A DNA stretch of 64,000 bases from Cristatella mucedo. Lineage: Eukaryota; Bryozoa; Phylactolaemata; Cristatellidae. Below the pieces are notes generated by a model, which worked only from the letters and a program-made list of their open reading frames with translations, was not told where the DNA came from and ran no database searches. The translations under genes were made by a program, and so were the position numbers. The stretch is taken from positions 1,290,001 through 1,354,000 of the forward strand of contig WPIO01000101.1 in the NCBI GenBank assembly GCA_009760855.2, in the 5' to 3' direction. Shown piece by piece: positions 63,800 to 64,000 of this stretch (its first letter is position 1; every line of letters starts with the position of its first letter).

Positions 63800-64000
63800 G
63801 ATTCTGACGGTGCTGCTCCTGAATCAGGTCAATGGCGTTTTAGACTTCGAAATGGTATACTTGTTTGAACAGCTATCCATAAAATTAATAATTAATTGCG
63901 ATTCTACTTGCCGAAATTCGGTGACCCGGGTTACCGCCATCGGGCTCATATGCCCCCACCCCCATCGGTCCGCCATAGCACCCGAGGGTTCTAGAAAACT
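63800..64000. other. No feature
   Basis: Nothing assignable in the last 200 bases. Confidence 0.3.

Overview
The window is nuclear DNA from an animal, probably an invertebrate. It has spliced genes with GT-AG introns, polyadenylation signals, degraded LINEs, a tRNA-derived SINE family and very long microsatellites. I cannot name the species. A SPIN-like hAT element is present; SPIN relatives are known from several vertebrates, an assassin bug, a pond snail and other invertebrates, so it does not settle the taxon.

Three genes are recognisable. GTPBP2 (plus strand, 30390-37301) is complete: 11 coding exons, 588 codons plus stop, no lesion. COA8/APOPT1 (minus strand, 45619 down to 39941) is complete in four exons, 182 codons plus stop. 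A netrin-receptor gene of the DCC/neogenin type (minus strand, about 16.1 down to 12.9 kb) is represented by exons for parts of FN3 domains 2, 3, 4 and 5 and an Ig half-domain. These exons keep good splice sites, but they carry several single-base frameshifts, an in-frame stop and a missing Ig cysteine. The locus is therefore either decaying or badly sequenced, while the two neighbouring genes are clean.

Layout: 1-12 kb is repeats (LINE fragments, two SINEs, a 21-bp minisatellite, a 285-bp tandem repeat, the SPIN element). 12.9-16.1 kb holds the DCC-like exons, followed by a 5'-truncated LINE at 16.3-17.4 kb. 17.4-30 kb is GC-rich patches without identified genes, SINEs, LINE remnants and a (GA)n tract. 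30.4-37.6 kb is GTPBP2. 37.8-45.6 kb is COA8 with its repeat-filled 4.8-kb second intron. 45.6-64 kb is repeats, with one convincing but unidentified first coding exon (52301-52420, plus) and a few unidentified protein-like ORFs.

At least two LINE lineages of the L2/CR1 type are present: family A with a conserved hairpin-like tail and (ATT)n end, and family B with another 3' region. They occur as many fragments on both strands, including a 43-bp family A tail inserted into a family B copy with a 7-bp target-site duplication. The genes are unrelated to each other in function (translation/ribosome rescue, mitochondrial cytochrome oxidase assembly, axon guidance).
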